Positions 13,701 through 28,700 of a stretch of DNA of 64,000 nt are shown here, one piece after another. This DNA is from Triplophysa rosa (taxonomy: Eukaryota > Chordata > Actinopteri > Cypriniformes > Nemacheilidae), in NCBI RefSeq assembly GCF_024868665.1, contig NC_079912.1:13208948-13272947 (forward strand), given 5' to 3'. The first letter of the stretch is position 1, and every line of letters starts with the position of its first letter. Made by a program: the position numbers and the translations under genes. The notes under the pieces are model-generated. The model was not told where the DNA came from, did no database searches, and was given only the letters and a program-made list of their open reading frames with translations.

Positions 13701-16700
13701 GAGCGTTTCTCCAGCCGGCCTCAAAACCAGGGCAGAAAATAGCCTATTACTTATTGATTTTGATGTTTTCGAATGTAAAAACCACGCAAACATCATAAGT
13801 AGACATCAGACAATAGTATAAAACAATAAAAACGGCCAGTTCACTGCACCTTTAAGTGAAATGTTTTTGCAGCACAAACATGGCAAACAGCTTTCTAAGG
13901 CTTCCACCATCATTATTTTAAGTACTCGCTCAAAATGATGCTGAATAAAAGGGACTGCATTAGATGTTGTGCTAAAAGAGCAGCTCTGGCTTTTCTCATC
14001 AGCTCCTATACATATAAAAGGAGAAAAAGATATGAGACTGGATAGAGAGACAGAAAATGATTGAATTAACGATCATGCAGTGAAACACTGTAGGACATCA
14101 GGTAGAGTATTTGGTGTTGTCATAAAAAGAGGTGTTGTTTGTTTTCTTGTCATTGTGTGTAATAGCAGGCCTGACTGCGTGCAGGAAAAGGCACGCAATG
14201 GCAAATGTGAGAAATGTGAAATGAGCCACAAGCCTAAACAAGCCTATCATTTGCTAAGTGTAGCATTTGGTGATTTACAATTCTGAAGGAAAACCGCTCC
14301 GAAATAACAGTTTAAGAACAAAGAGAGCTGTTGAGAAATAAGGTATGAGATTTAACATGCTGTGGGTCTATATTTTCCAGACTCTAACATTTGAATTGGT
14401 TTAATTGATTCTGCACAGATCACGTTCACACAATTTGATGCTGAAGCGTTTCTTTTTTCACTGTAATGCACATAATGACTGATTCGTCTATATGACAGCT
14501 CCTGATCACTATTCTTTCATTATATTGTAAAGGGCACCATCAATATTAATACGTTTTAATGTGAAACCTCTGTGAGCAACACCTTTCTAGACAAGATCTT
14601 AATCCCATTGTCCTCTAGAAGATGACATCATAAATGTTACAACAGCCACATTGTCACACGTTTAGTACAGTGTTACAAATCTTAAGCGTTCCCCTGTCAC
14701 GCCTTGTCTACATTCCAGCCTGCTCATATCCTCATCTCCCCCCGATAGTGATATGACAACTGGACTGCTTTGGCTCGGTCTCATTACATTTGACGAATAA
14801 AGACTCGCTCTCTCCACTTGTTCTCATCCAGCAAAGACACTGGGCAGAAAGAGAGATTTTATTAGAGACCCATCTAATACACAGAGTTCTTTCATAACCT
14901 CAGCTGAGAGTTTATTCTGAAAGAAGAACACGATAAGATTTTCACTGTTATCTTCCACGTCCACTATCATAACTGTGGGGAGAAATGCAAGGCGCTCGTA
15001 TGAAATGAAAACGGTCTTTCTTACAATGATGCTTAGGTTTTTTGTGTGTTTTTTAGGCTTCAAGGGGATAGTCTCACTCCTGGAAGACCAGCGGAGGAAT
15101 CAGCACCTCATGTAGCAGAGCAAGCTGTGCCAGAAATACCATGTAAGTAGCCAAGGGCTGCGGCTTTCATTTTTAGGGGCTGGGAAAATATTTTTATGGA
15201 CGTCCTCTAATGAAGATATGGGGATGTGAAGCTATACAAAAGTATACAATACAATATAAAAAGTAACAAAAGAATTCATACTTTTTTACTACTATTTTTT
15301 GTTATATTTTATTTTTTGTTTTGTTATATTTTGTTTTGTTTATTATTTTTGATCATTTTCTTTTATGGCATGTCATGTTTTATTTAATTTAATTGATTTT
15401 AATTGATTTTTTTGATGTATTTTGTTTTGTTTATTATCTTATTTAGTTGTTTTCTTTTCTTTAAACTGAACTTAATAAGAATCTTAGTGGGCCCCGTCTC
15501 ATCACAGGGCTTTTTCTGGAGGCCTCCCAAGCAGTACCAAAGACACCACTCCTCCCCGTTCCCTTTATTGTCTTGCACGATCCCCTTAAATCATATCATA
15601 TACAAACAGATCAGATTTATGTGAGTACTGTATCATGTTATGTTGTCTGCTGCGAGGGCCAGGCACTTTGTGTGCGAGTCAATCATTCATACCGTACCGA
15701 AATTTAATCTCTCCATTGTCTCTCGTGGGGCCCCTCAAGTGCCATCACCAGAGTGTGGGAGCGTACTGTGAGCGTGTATGCGTGTGGCAATGGCCTCTAT
15801 GTGCTTTTCGTTTCTGGAACAGGTCCATTACCCGCGGTGACAGAAACACTAACAGCAGTAGAAGATCTACAGACGGCCTCTCAGGTGACAGGGCAGGTAG
15901 GTGATCCTCACCTAGCCAAAACTGTTTATTATATCACTTTCCCAAGTCATTATGATCTACAGTATAGCATCATCTCCTTTATGAATGCTGTCAAAGGGAC
16001 TTAGATCATTTTTCTGGAATGACGGCGCCCAGTGTGACTTGACTGTTTGTCTCTGTGCTTGTCAACCTGCAGGGGACGTTCCCCTAGCAAAACAATGAAT
16101 AAGACCTTATCGTGCGGTACGATGTGTCTGATTAAGCTTGTGCAGGGTTTGGATGAAAGCAGTTTTGGCTGTTTACTAGGAAAGCACAGAACGCACGCAA
16201 GAACCGTGTCCTCCTCGCGGAGTATCATGTTGTTGATGGGATAGTGTTCGTTTACATTCGTGAGAGGGGTCAGCGAGGACACCTGTGCTTTAGAAATCCC
16301 CCATTTCATCAAACCTGTCAACAAAAGCCGCCAAGAGACCAGAACAAATTTCCAACGTGGAACATAATAATAAGACTCTCACTGCACTCTGACGTAGCAG
16401 AAAAACACTTTGAAAACCTCACAGGAATTTAACTGTATACTGGTTTCTGTCATTGTACTGTAGCAGCCTCAAGCTCCATCTTACTCATCGTGAAGTGGTT
16501 ATTTTTCTATCAGCACTGAGAGCAGTTGTAATTACAGAGAAGTGTTGGAAAAATCTTTATGGAATTGTTGGCTGAGTGTGGAAGCTTATGGGCTGGGAAA
16601 TCCAGACAGACTGGCAACAACAGGCGTGTGAGGCTTCTTCATTTCTTTATTAAGAACATGCTCCACTTTGTCTTTACCAAAATTTCCCAAGAAACCGTTC

Positions 16701-19700
16701 TACAGAATAAACAGTGCCATCCAGACATCACACAGAGCATACTTGGGCAAACTGTGGCCTGCATGCTAGATCTGGCGTTCTATGTGGTTTAACCCGGGCC
16801 TGTGAGCTATTTATTTTTGTCAGAAAAGATTGCACAATGGACTACACAAATAGACTTTCTAATTAAATAATATATACATATTATAACATACCTGCAAACT
16901 CGTTGCTTTTTGCCCGAAATTCGCCATTTAGAATCCAAATATGCCATTCTTGTGAATCGTATAGGTGCACCTATCTGAAAACGAAGACAAATAAAGATCA
17001 TTTTAGATGTTTAATTCTGACTCATTATGCCAGCAGCATGGGTCTCATTTGCGTATAAGCTACACCTAGGTCAAACTTCCTAGGTGTCGTGTGGTGTACT
17101 TGAAAAACTTTTGCCGGCCAAAAGACTGAAGAAAAAAATTTTACCAGCAATTTGTAGCTGGTGTGGCAATTTTTTAAAATTTAAACAAATATTGCCTTTT
17201 TTCTTGCCAGAGTGTGCCAGAATGCATAATTTACAAATGACAAATTATTATGGGAAGGATGCCCCCAGACCCATCGCACCGCACCCAACAACCCCTCAAC
17301 CTCCCTCCCCTTTGGTATGTCTGTCACCTTTTTCACCTTTTACGCGTTTGCAGGTCTGTTACAAAAAGTGGTCAAATTAAAGTATATAAATAATGTAACA
17401 TTGTATCATTGTGTAATTAAATAAATGATTATCATGATTATTTCAAAGCTCCTTTTTTTTCAATTCCACCCAATGTTTACGCAGTTACTCAATCTGGCAA
17501 CCTACCTCCCCCAGGTATTGATTAAAGAGTTGATGAGTGAATGATAGAGTCGTAAAAGACAAATTGTTAACTATACTATTTTGGTAAGCATTTTTAACTT
17601 TTTATTGGCTATTCATAAAGCAATACAGGCAAACTACCAGGTAAATAGTCCCCTTATTCACAGCTATATTCAAGAAAATTTGGCAACCATGGGCACGCCG
17701 TCTCATTTCTTAGAAAAGCTGGTGATGTAAAAACTGAATGAAAGAGACTGTTAAGAATAAATTGTCACGACGATGCGTGGAAAAACCCAAATGCAGGCAG
17801 GCAGAGGTGAAGGGTTAACAGAGAAGTTTATTAAATAATAAAACAAACCAAAAACCCACGAGGGGGTGTAACACACAAACACTATAAACAAAAGACTTAT
17901 CAAAGGGCAAAGAAAAACTTCCCGCTATGGGGCAAAACAGAAATTAAAGCAAAACTAACATAACTCACTTAAGATACAAACGTAGGGAGAGACGAGGCAA
18001 AGACACGAGAGCACAAAGCACCACGAGCACATGAACACGAGCACGAACATCCACATGTAATCCACCAACACAAGACAAAGAAACAAGAGGGTATATATAG
18101 GAAAGACAAACAAGGGATAATTAACACAGGGCAGGTGTGGGTAGTAAAACACTCAGGCAAGGATAACAAGGAAACGAGAGGAGCGGGGACCAATGACGAG
18201 ACACTGGAGAGAACGTATATTATTGTCAAAAGGACAAAAATATGTTTCTCTCCACACATAACCAAAGGCTTTGCCATGACTCTGCTACAGGACCAAGAAA
18301 AACATGACAAAATGAAGCAGAGCCATGACATAAATAGTTAAATATACAATTTTTGGTGACCCTCTTTTGAGTGACTGATGAAATGAACTGTCTGTCAGGA
18401 TACATGAGAAGCTTTTGTTCTTGTAATGTTCGTCATAGTGTAATGTAGTTATCTGCCTAAATGTTTCGCAGATATGTTAATTATCTTTTTTCGCAGATAT
18501 GTTTTTTCATGTTTATTTTTTAGTTTTATATTACCTGTTATATATAAATACAAGCAAAATAGTCTCACTATTCACAATTATGCTCAATAATATTTCAAAG
18601 CAGAACATTGTACACCAAAAGTAATTACACTAATTATAATATGTGGCCCCTTGTGTACTATTTTCAAGCCAATGTGGCCCCCGTGCTAAAACTTTGCCCA
18701 CCCTGGTATAGGGCCTCATGCACCCTCATCTCTGCTTTCTCCTTCACACAGAAAGACTCTTTACTTTGGCGTGCATTTTGTAAGACCTGTCTCTCTTCCT
18801 AAAAGCAAAGAAGCGAGAGAGAGAGAAAGACAGAAAGTTTAAAAGGGGGCCCCATCGTCTATAGAATAAACCGTGCCAGTGAGCTCAAAGCAAGACGACT
18901 AATGTTTCCCACATGGAGCGGCAAGTGTGAAAGGATCAGATCACCTACTGCAGCTTTTTAAAGCCTGATATGGTTGTTTTCTGTTTAATTGCTTATTTTG
19001 GGCTCTATTTGAAAGGTGAATAAGATTTGTCTTCCTTATAGTTAATTACTTTAACAGGTCCAATTGGAGGTTCTCTCCCCTCCCCGACCGGAATGGCACA
19101 GAAAACAAAACGTAATGCTTTTATGAGCTGAGTCACATCTTTTGACAACAATAGTCATGGGGGCTGTATCTGCGCGGATCTCTTCCAAGCTGTAACTCAT
19201 GTTCCTAGCACTGTAAGTGATGCTCATGATGGGCGGAGAGGCTTATGCGCTCCAGATTGCATAGAGCGTCTTGGGAAATTTGGCATTTGGACAACCTGTG
19301 TTTATTCAGATGTTTTTATGGTCTGTATTGTGTGCTTTTTGCTGTCATGTTGAATAGTGTACAATTAAATCATATTAATAATAATAATAAATAGGGATGC
19401 CAAACAATTCATCAGGATTAATCGCATCCAGAATAAAAGTTTGTGTTTACATAATACATGTCTGTGTGCTGTGCATATTAATTTTGTATTTTTAAAAACA
19501 TACACATGCATATATTTAGGAAAAATATAAAAATTAATAAACATTTAAATGTCATTTCAAATATTGATAAATATAAACAAATACATGTAAATATTTTCCA
19601 AATACGTATACATGTATGTTTATGTGTATGTGTTTATAAATACAAAATTAATATGTACAGCACACAGACATACAGTATATTATGTAAACACAAACTTTTA

Positions 19701-22700
19701 TTCTGGATGCTAATAATCACGATCAATCGTTTGACAGCCCTAACAAAAAAATAATAATAATTAAACTGACAAACAAAAACTTTAAATTATTGAAAACAAA
19801 CTGTAAATAACATTTACTTCAAAAATTACATGTATTTCATGTTATCTTACAACTGAGATGTAAAGTTGAAGTGAATTTAACAATTTGGGATTTCAAAAAT
19901 ATGTGAAAATCCCTGTGAAATAAAACAGTAAAATTCCATAACATTACAGTTTTTAACAGTGTATGAAAATACACAAATAATTGAACAAATTTTCTCTCAA
20001 CTCAAGCAGCATACACTGAAAAAAGGGTTTCATTCAACCAATTAAAAAATTTTAGGGTAAGGATTCACATCTATATTTTATAACTTAAACCAATGAAAAA
20101 TAATAAAGAAAAGGTATACAGTATATTTTTCATTGGCTCAAGTTATAAAATTTATATGTGAATCCTTACCCTAAAATATTTGAATTGGTTGAATGAAACC
20201 CTTTTTTCAGTGTATGCTGCTTGAGTTGAAAAGTCAATATACTGTTTATCTCCATACAATCTACCATAAGTTAATACTTATCCATGGGTCAGGGGGAGAA
20301 GTCTCAGTACAAAGTCAGTGCCAGCTTACAGTCACACTGATTAAAGTGTACACACTGAATGCACTGTAATTCACTTTGGATAAAAGCATCTGCCAAATGC
20401 ATAAATGTAACAAGTTACACTGACAGCCCTATTCATTCAGCTTTTCAGTAGTTCTGTGTGGAATGTAGAAAGTCAGAAAATTGTACTGTTAGTTGTTAAT
20501 TATTCATTCCGTCTGGTGCCAGATTTGCTTCAGAGGATTCGGATAATACTTTAGTAGTTCTCTAATCAGCCCTGTGGTTAAATGTAATGAAATATCAGCT
20601 TTGCTTTCATGCAGTCAGAATCAGACGGTGTAATTGAATGAGCTCTTGTGTGCCTGTTACTTTATTAAAGTGAAGTGTTTGATATTTCTCTGCATACATT
20701 GATTATGCCTTTGTAACATAATGTCTGCATACTAAAAGATTTGTTTGTGTAAGGCTTTTATTAAACAATGTTTGTTGTCACAACCTCCCACCTTCGCTGA
20801 TCTGAAATATATCAACTTCAACCTTTTCTATTAAGAGTGGCCTTTCTTTGTAATATAAGCCATGGCACATTAATGGGTTTCTCTCATGTGGTTTCCGGTC
20901 TTGATTGTTTTAGTTCTGGGGTGATATTGAGAAAATAGCCCTGGGGTGAGTTTGCTTTTACTGTGAGAGCTCTGTGTGGACCAAAGTAGATTTTGGAAAC
21001 TGGTATTTCTGATTAGTCTACTAATTCTTGACTTATTGCCTTATTATTGCTTAGACGATATGCATTATTACGTCAGTAGAAATCATTGTGTTCATAGAAT
21101 AAAAAGTGGTAGAATACTCTTTTGGAGTTGCAGTTCAATGAAAACAACATTTCCTCATCTCTACATTTGTATTACGTAGGAACTTTTATATTCATACTGT
21201 AGGCATAAGCAAACATGCATGCCCACATGCAACCAACCACAGATCTCATTAACATGGCCCGGCATGCAACTCAATATTCTGTCGATTACAGAGCAACAAA
21301 AAAATCCTTTTTTGTTTCAGATATCCCGTGGAATAAAATCATCAGACAAACAAAGCAAATTACTTACCTTCCACAGGCCTCAAAAACAAAGCATTTCAGA
21401 AATATGTCGTGTACTCTTGTAATTTTTCGGCTTGTCTCATCCATTGCTGCTAATATGTTTTGATTAAGTTTTAAGGGAGAACGTCTGTTTGTCGGTTATT
21501 GATTGCGATCCTCATTATCATTCAATATGTACCCTTTGTATAAAAAACATTTCTTACGCATCCTCAGCGTATTGTTATGACAAGAATTCTAACCCAAAAC
21601 AGAGCGTTCATTTGTAGTTTTATTCTATGATCATTTTTGTGTCATTGCCTCTCCCAAAATAGTAATTTTGGTTCAGTGTTTGGTACAGGATGCATGTTTT
21701 TAAGGTTAGGTTATAAGATCAGTTTATTCCCCAAACCCCCCCCCCACATTTTAATTGTAGATATAAATATTTTTTAAGTCACTTTTTTATAAAATGATAG
21801 ATGTTTTCAATGGATGCACGCTCCTGGCCCGAAGGTAACGTCTTGTGTTTGGTTATAATATGACAATTTATTTCATAATTAATGTTAAATTTGAACTACT
21901 TAGCAGTGCGGAGGTCTACCGGAAGTTAACTCTGGGCCGCATGAGGTTTGTTAATGTTGTTGACGCTAAAACGGTCTTCTCGCGTGTATTTACTTCTTGT
22001 GTTTACCCTCTAAAAAAATAATGTGTTGTTTTCAACCTATGGTTGGGTAAACATGAAAAACACTTTAACAATGTTAAATGTTCTCTTAAATTAAACTTTC
22101 ATTGAACTTCTAGAACAAAGGAATTTGTAGACAAACATCACAAAGACCACAATCCTCACTCTTTTCTGTTTCTCCGTGTTCATGGTTGTGTTCAGCATGA
22201 TGCATATGTTAGACTGTGTTTAAACCCAACCATTCAGAATATTACAGGCTGAAAGAAGTCATTTGAGTGGATTGCATGTGGTTTGTGTGAGTTCTGCAGG
22301 TGCAGACATTATGTGATGCTGTAGGGCTCTTCTCCTACGCTTCAGAGTTTAATCAGATAATACGTTTGTTATTGTCTATTTCCCATTTGCTTTTGGCGCC
22401 GTGCCATCGAACATACATTAGGTGATTATACACGCTGCCAACACGAGTAGATTTAATAAACCTTTGTGTCGAGACTTTCTCTTCCGTCTGTCGTGCACTT
22501 ATCCGGAGCACCAGAGGGCAGGTGGAGCCTGGTAAAGGATCTCTCGTGTAGTATTTGCTATTCAATTGTATGGATTAAATTTGCAAGTAGCTGAAATTAC
22601 ATTTGCTGTTCTTAATGGACGTCTAAAGCGAACTGCAAATTAAATATACACAGATGTTGGACGACAGTCTGTGCGAGCTGTTACGAAATGTCACATTAAA

Positions 22701-25700
22701 TGCCATTATACGCTTCAAGTGGCTTTTAAGACGTGCAGCTCTTAAGTTTTCAATTTGTATTTTTTACATTAACAAATGTGAAATGGCAAATCTGAAAAGT
22801 ATTGTTTCAGAATTAACTTCAGACATCAGTTCTTTTCTCCAAAGTGGCAATGGCATGGAACACGAGTTGCTACTTCAAACACGCAAAAGCATTTAATACG
22901 TTACTTCCTCACAGCAACTCAATGAAACGGTGTAAAAGCAAAGAAAAAGAACCTCACATTTCATCCCTCTCTCTCCCTCACAAACCTAGCAAACAAACAG
23001 TGGAAGAAGCTTTCAACTGGTTTTAAAAGCCCAGTCTGGAGGGACTGAGGTAATGTGGTTAGTGGTGTTTTCTTCCTCGCGCCAGGGCCGGCTGCCATTC
23101 TTTATTGCACTTGTGGCAGGTCCGTGTGGGCAGGACTCTCCGTGTACACGCTAAACATCGCTGTGGCTTGAGCCTGTAAAGATCCAAAACGCGTAGATGC
23201 GACAGCAGGCAATGAGCCAAGGCAATGTTGTCCCTCTGTGGTAAATAGAACGAGGCCAATTACGTTTTTGAATTGCCACCAACTGCATGAGATCTTCGTT
23301 TTCAACGGCAAATGTAAATCTCCGACTTTCTCTTGTGGTTTCTGAACCTGCTTTCAATGAACTGGACTTTGTCTGAGCGATTCCAGCGGCTGTGTGTGGG
23401 GCTTGACGGGCATAAGAGAAACTCCACAGTTATAATAGCCTGTTAAATGTGCTTTGAGAAAAAAATGTTGTGATTTCCCAGAGAGCATTGAAGTGAATGG
23501 CGGGTTGGTTGCCAGTGGTTCGGCACACAAGCACATAGAGTACTTCAGATGTGGACAGTTGCTTTGTGGTCTGTTATTTATCCTCATTGTGGATTGTATT
23601 ACTGAAGCAATTGGATCCATGTTTGTAGAAAGTGGTCGCAATCTCCATCTTTGTTAGACTAGTTGGTTAACAAGCATTGCAAGCGTAAAACAGCTTGTTT
23701 GGATAGTAAACGGTTAAGTTAACCCATTTATCCTCTGAATATTAATGATGACAAACAGCTCTTGGCAGCAGCTCATAATTTCCAAAATGCTTTCTGTAAA
23801 CTGTCATTCATATTTATTTGTTGTTACTGTAAATGCAGATGCTTGTATAGAAAAATGTCAAAACACTAGTAGAAGAGATCTCTTCCCGGCATGTTTATGA
23901 ACGTCACATTAAGTGCTTCCCGAATCAATGTGTATATGTGTTTGTATGCGCCCCCTTCTTATCTGTATGTTGGACCGACTTGACTTCTGCTTTGTTTGAA
24001 TTCAAGGCCTTGAAGCCGTAATTAGATGTGGTTATATTTGTGTTTGCGTCTTGGGGTGTGTGGGTATATACGTGTGTACTGTATGCTTGTGTTTTAGAGG
24101 CCGTTTACACAAGACCGTTTTCAACCGAAAACTTTTGATGTATTTGGCTGAAAACACAAACTTTTGAAAACAGGTCTCAAAGTGCAAGTTTTTGAAAACG
24201 ACGGCGATGTCGTCTCCATGTAAACTCTGAAGGCAGCGTTTTCCAAAAACGATGACGTCATACACATGTGTATTATGCGTTCAGCCTGTTGACATGCACA
24301 AGTATTTCCAAAACAATGGCAGCCTCCATGCTATATGTTTGTGCTACGTGACATACTTATTAACATTTCTCCAGCAAAAAGTGGATTTACTGCACCACTA
24401 CGACCAGTGGAGGCATATTATTTATATACACAAACTATAAACACACATACACGCCGACAAAGCGCATTAAAAGCGTGAAACAGGGTATGCGCAGCTCTTT
24501 ACACTGCAACATCGCCATCCACTGTCCTGGCATGCATAATGCAGCATTTTTATTCATTTTCCCAGATCAGTGTAAATGCAGATTGTTTTGATAACGCTGT
24601 CATGTGTATGTGAAAATTTTTAAAAACGCAAAGGAAAGATGTATCTTGTTTTTCATCGTGTAAACGTACTCTAAGTGCTCCAGATGGCTGATTGAAATGT
24701 TAATGAAAGACAACATGTTGCATTTTTACACACTCTTAATCCATCTGTTCCCCTCAGGGCATTAAGGATCTTTATAAAAACCATTAAAAGTTAATGTCTG
24801 TAGGTTTTTATAAGCTGTGGGAGCAAACGGTCAAAGCAGGAGATATGGAGAGCATAGAAACAAAGGTCTGAATGTAGGAGGTTTTCATAACTGGGTAGTA
24901 TCTCGACTTGCCCTCAGTAATAATCTGTATGACACATATTTCTTGGCCCGGGTGAGTGGATGTGTTTACTGGTACGTATGATGCTGTTTGTGGCCTGGCA
25001 ATAGAATTGATGAGCTTATGAGGGTTTGGACTAAAATGTTACGCTGTCCCTTGATACTGAATATATTGCTTTATGTAATGCTTGGACAGAGATGATGCTC
25101 TTTGTGCTCAACCCTTGCATGCTAACTTTGTTTCTTTTTTAGGGAAAAAGTTTTTGTCTGAAATTTTTGCTTGATAGTTGACAGCCCCTACACTTACCAG
25201 CCATTTGGAAATGGATCCCATTACTCAGTTTACCAAAAAAAAAATTCAAGAGATAGATCACCCAATTGTGGTTCAAAACCTGTATTACTTTTTCTTCTGT
25301 GGAACACAGTGTGGAACACAGAACACTGGAAGATAATTTGAGAAATGTGTTCATACAATGGAAGTCAATGGGAGCCTATGTTGTTTGGTTACCAACATTC
25401 TTCACAATATCTTCTTTTGTAAATGATGAATGAATTTTTACTTTTGGGTGAACTATCCCTATAAATTTGCTTATTAAGCTGGTTTGATTTGTTTGGTTTT
25501 ACACCAGTTTGGTCAGGCACATAGACCAGCTAGCTCAACTTAAACCAGTTATTTACTAGCAAACCCTAAACTGTTTTATTCTGTAGAATAACCAGTGCCA
25601 GTCCAGTAATAAGACTCATAATTGAAATAAAAGCACTACTTGTTGTCGCGCAAGTATGCATGTTATAAATAAACAAAATCATTACAAACCAATGTGATTT

Positions 25701-28700
25701 TCATTTTCATTCATCTATTTTTCATACAGTTTCATACATACCGTTTTTCAACCATCAAAGTCCCTGAAAACCACCAAATTTATTATGGTGAAATATAGTA
25801 ATTGCAGGATCGTGCCGTCATTCGTTTTTGGATCCCCAGAGTTTATTGATTGTTACTTCAAAACCTTGTAACCACTACTGAACGCAGCGCAGTGTTCACA
25901 AATAAAACCTCAGCCTTTGCCGCCACGCAGACTTTCATCCCGAAGCACTGTGGTTTCCAGTGTTTTTCTAATTTCTCTTAAAAAAATAATTGGCCCTCAT
26001 TATAACAGATATGGCACAGCGTTGTAACTATAAGAAGTATGTCAAAAAGAGTATAATTCAAAGCTCCCAGTTCTTCTAACGTGACTCTCTGCTGTCTCAT
26101 GTGTGTGCTGTAGCGTCACCCAGTCTGGGCATCGGATGTGAAGCCGATCAGAGGCACAAGCCCCCAGGCGGCCAGACGTGCTGTGCAACTCCAGGACTCC
26201 CTCTTCTCTAAAGAACTGGAGAACATGGGCAAACATCTTGCGGGTAGGTTTTTGGCACACAAACACCCACACGCACATAAAACGGGCCGTACCTTTCCAT
26301 TACGGCCCGACACTGTCAGAGGCCACACATCTGAAAGTCTCCGCCGCGCTCCCGTCTGCGTGCGAACACGAGGGAAAAGGCACACGATTGGCTAATTAAA
26401 AGCTGATCCACCTATTAAAATATGCCAACCATCTTTTATTCATTTAATATCGCCACCACCGCAGTCACGAGCTTGTTAGCGACGCTGTGAAGTGACAATT
26501 CGCTGTCTGCAGATGATCAAACTCAGACGGTGGTTTTTATCGGGTTTGATCTCGCAGACCTTTGTGTGACATGGTGTTCCAAAACCAGAGGCAGCATCGG
26601 CACCCAGAGCCAAGAACTGAGACATGTGTCGCGCAGTTGTTTGTTTATGTATGTTCTGCTTTTTGTTTCAGTTGCAGTTGTGCGTTTGCAACATGTTAAG
26701 TATTTAAAGACGATTATAAACCATCAGGGCACCAGTGTGTGTGTGAATGTGAGTGTTATCTTTACAAACTTGACATAAAACTTTTTTATTTGATCTCATA
26801 TGGTGTGATTATATTACTACTGTATATACAGGTTATATATTTATAAAAGGAGAGATTGTTTTTGTAAAAAAAAAGAGATGTGTCAAACTGGAATTCACCC
26901 AGTGACTTTGTTCAGACAGACAAAAATTCATTTCTTGGCTCATCCAGCCCTAATCCATTTAGGGATTTTTTTTGTAGTCTGAGAGTCAAAAAACCACACG
27001 AATCCCTTGTTTACAAACACAATCCAGACAACATCCACATTTTTTGGAATATGTTGCAACAGTTGGATTTTAAGTATTTCTTTTTTGATTTGCGTCACTT
27101 GTTAAGTGAGCGATATTGTTTGGGAATGTATTCGAATACACATTTATTCCCCCATATCACAAACTATGAAGCGAATTGTAAATAAATACAAATGTGATTT
27201 ATGAGCCGTGTACACAAAGACAACGCATTAAGCCTCCAAAATCATTATTTTGAGTGTCATACAAATAATTTGACTTTTTGTTATTGATCGGATGACAAGA
27301 CTAGATGTTATTCTCACAGTTTTCTCACAGTTTAGAGACAGGGATGGATGACTGTGCGTGTGGGAAGTGTTTACCTTTGCTGGTTCGAACGTTGCGTGCT
27401 TGTTATTCCATGACCGAGTCAAACTGATTGTGATATTACTTCACAGGAAAAGCCACCCCTCCTCTCAGATGGCATTCATTTAAAGCCGTTTGTCTGTTGA
27501 GTTATATCTGAATAGAGACATCCCTGCAAGGCCAGGAACTTAGACTCCTTCAACAGCCTAACTTAGCCCTTTCATGCTTTTATTAGCTGTTAACGTACTC
27601 CACGTTGAAAGCCAGGCTTCTACTTTTATCTCATTATTACCTCAATTATGTGGTCAACTAAATCTGCCTTTTCATTTACGATCAGTCTGCATTGCTTTGT
27701 TTAAGGAATTTAAAAGCTTGGTATTCGACTTGTTCCCAAAGGATAATGTTATTGGCCATTTCATAACCGAGGAGAACAGATTTCAGAGAAATACAGCATC
27801 GTTTTCTGCTGGCTGAGTTTTATTTCTCAGATCTTCCGCTCTTTTCCTCCTTGAGATGAGTTGTGAAAGCTTTAGTTATTTAGGAAGAAAAGGTCCGGAA
27901 TCAATAAGGTTGCATATGTTCTAAATGATGGGTTTGCGTGCTTGAGGATTGTAGGCTTGTGGGAAGCTTTTTTTGATCTAGAACTGTTTATAATAGATTA
28001 GATCTGCTGCTTCTAGTTAACTTTCCCTTTCTTCCTCTCTCGATCACTCTGCATTCTCTTATTTCTTTATGTCTTTTTTTGTCTCGAGGTTATTAAAGAT
28101 GCTATACATCATCAGTAGCAGTAACTTCTTGTGGCTGAATATAATAAGGGCAATGATGAATTCTGTCAAAAATGGCCGATACACATAAGAGTTTCAGATA
28201 ATTATTATAATTTTTTATTTATTTATTTCAAGGCACCTTACTAGACACTCAAGGACACCATACAATGAATAGAACAACAATTCATAAAACCATTAATACA
28301 ACATATGATCTAAATCTTTATATGACTAAAGATTTTCACTTTCCGCTTTTAGATCTCGTCTTAAAACTTACCTGTTTAGGCAGGCTTTTCGATATTTATG
28401 AACAAAAAAATATATTTTGAAGAATGTTATTAACCAAACAGCGACAGCACCCATTGACTTGCATTGTTTTTTTGGTCTATATAATAGTGCCGTTGCTGTT
28501 CGGTTACCAACATTCTTCAAAATATTTCTTTTGTGTTCTGCAGAAGAAAGAAGTCATACAGGATTGAAATGACAAGAGGGTGAGCAAATGATGACAGAAT
28601 TTTCATTTTAGGGTGAACTATCACTGTTTTTGTACATCTCACAGCACAAGCGTGACGTTTTTAGGATAGCGTGTCAAGTTAAAAACTGTTCCGCTTTTAA

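Larger units (their letters stand above)
8809..15056 (+). other. Intron 2 (6.2 kb)
   Basis: gtaaat...ttttttag. It contains a fold-back MITE (10185-10395), an inverted SINE relic (about 11636-11731) and a hAT-like start (caggggcgttgctag) at 12125 whose other end I could not locate. The rest is AT-rich with no coding signal. Confidence 0.6.
15897..26113 (+). other. Intron 4 (10.2 kb)
   Basis: gtaggt...gctgtag, the largest intron. It is rich in mobile DNA: a TIR element at 17763-18330, a hAT end at 18705, two palindromic elements (19392-19742, 19998-20231), a SINE tail (20340-20412), a dispersed repeat (21815-21975), another TIR element (24095-24673) and a fold-back copy (25249-25463). The stretch 22-24 kb holds no recognised repeat or exon. 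Confidence 0.6.

Noticed and set aside
15290..15440. T-rich tract with ttttgttatatttt repeats
   Set aside because: Simple low-complexity intron sequence, with no sign of function.
17969..18331. 120-codon minus-strand frame rich in Leu, Cys and Ser
   Set aside because: It lies within a TIR element of biased composition and resembles a membrane protein only through T-rich codons.
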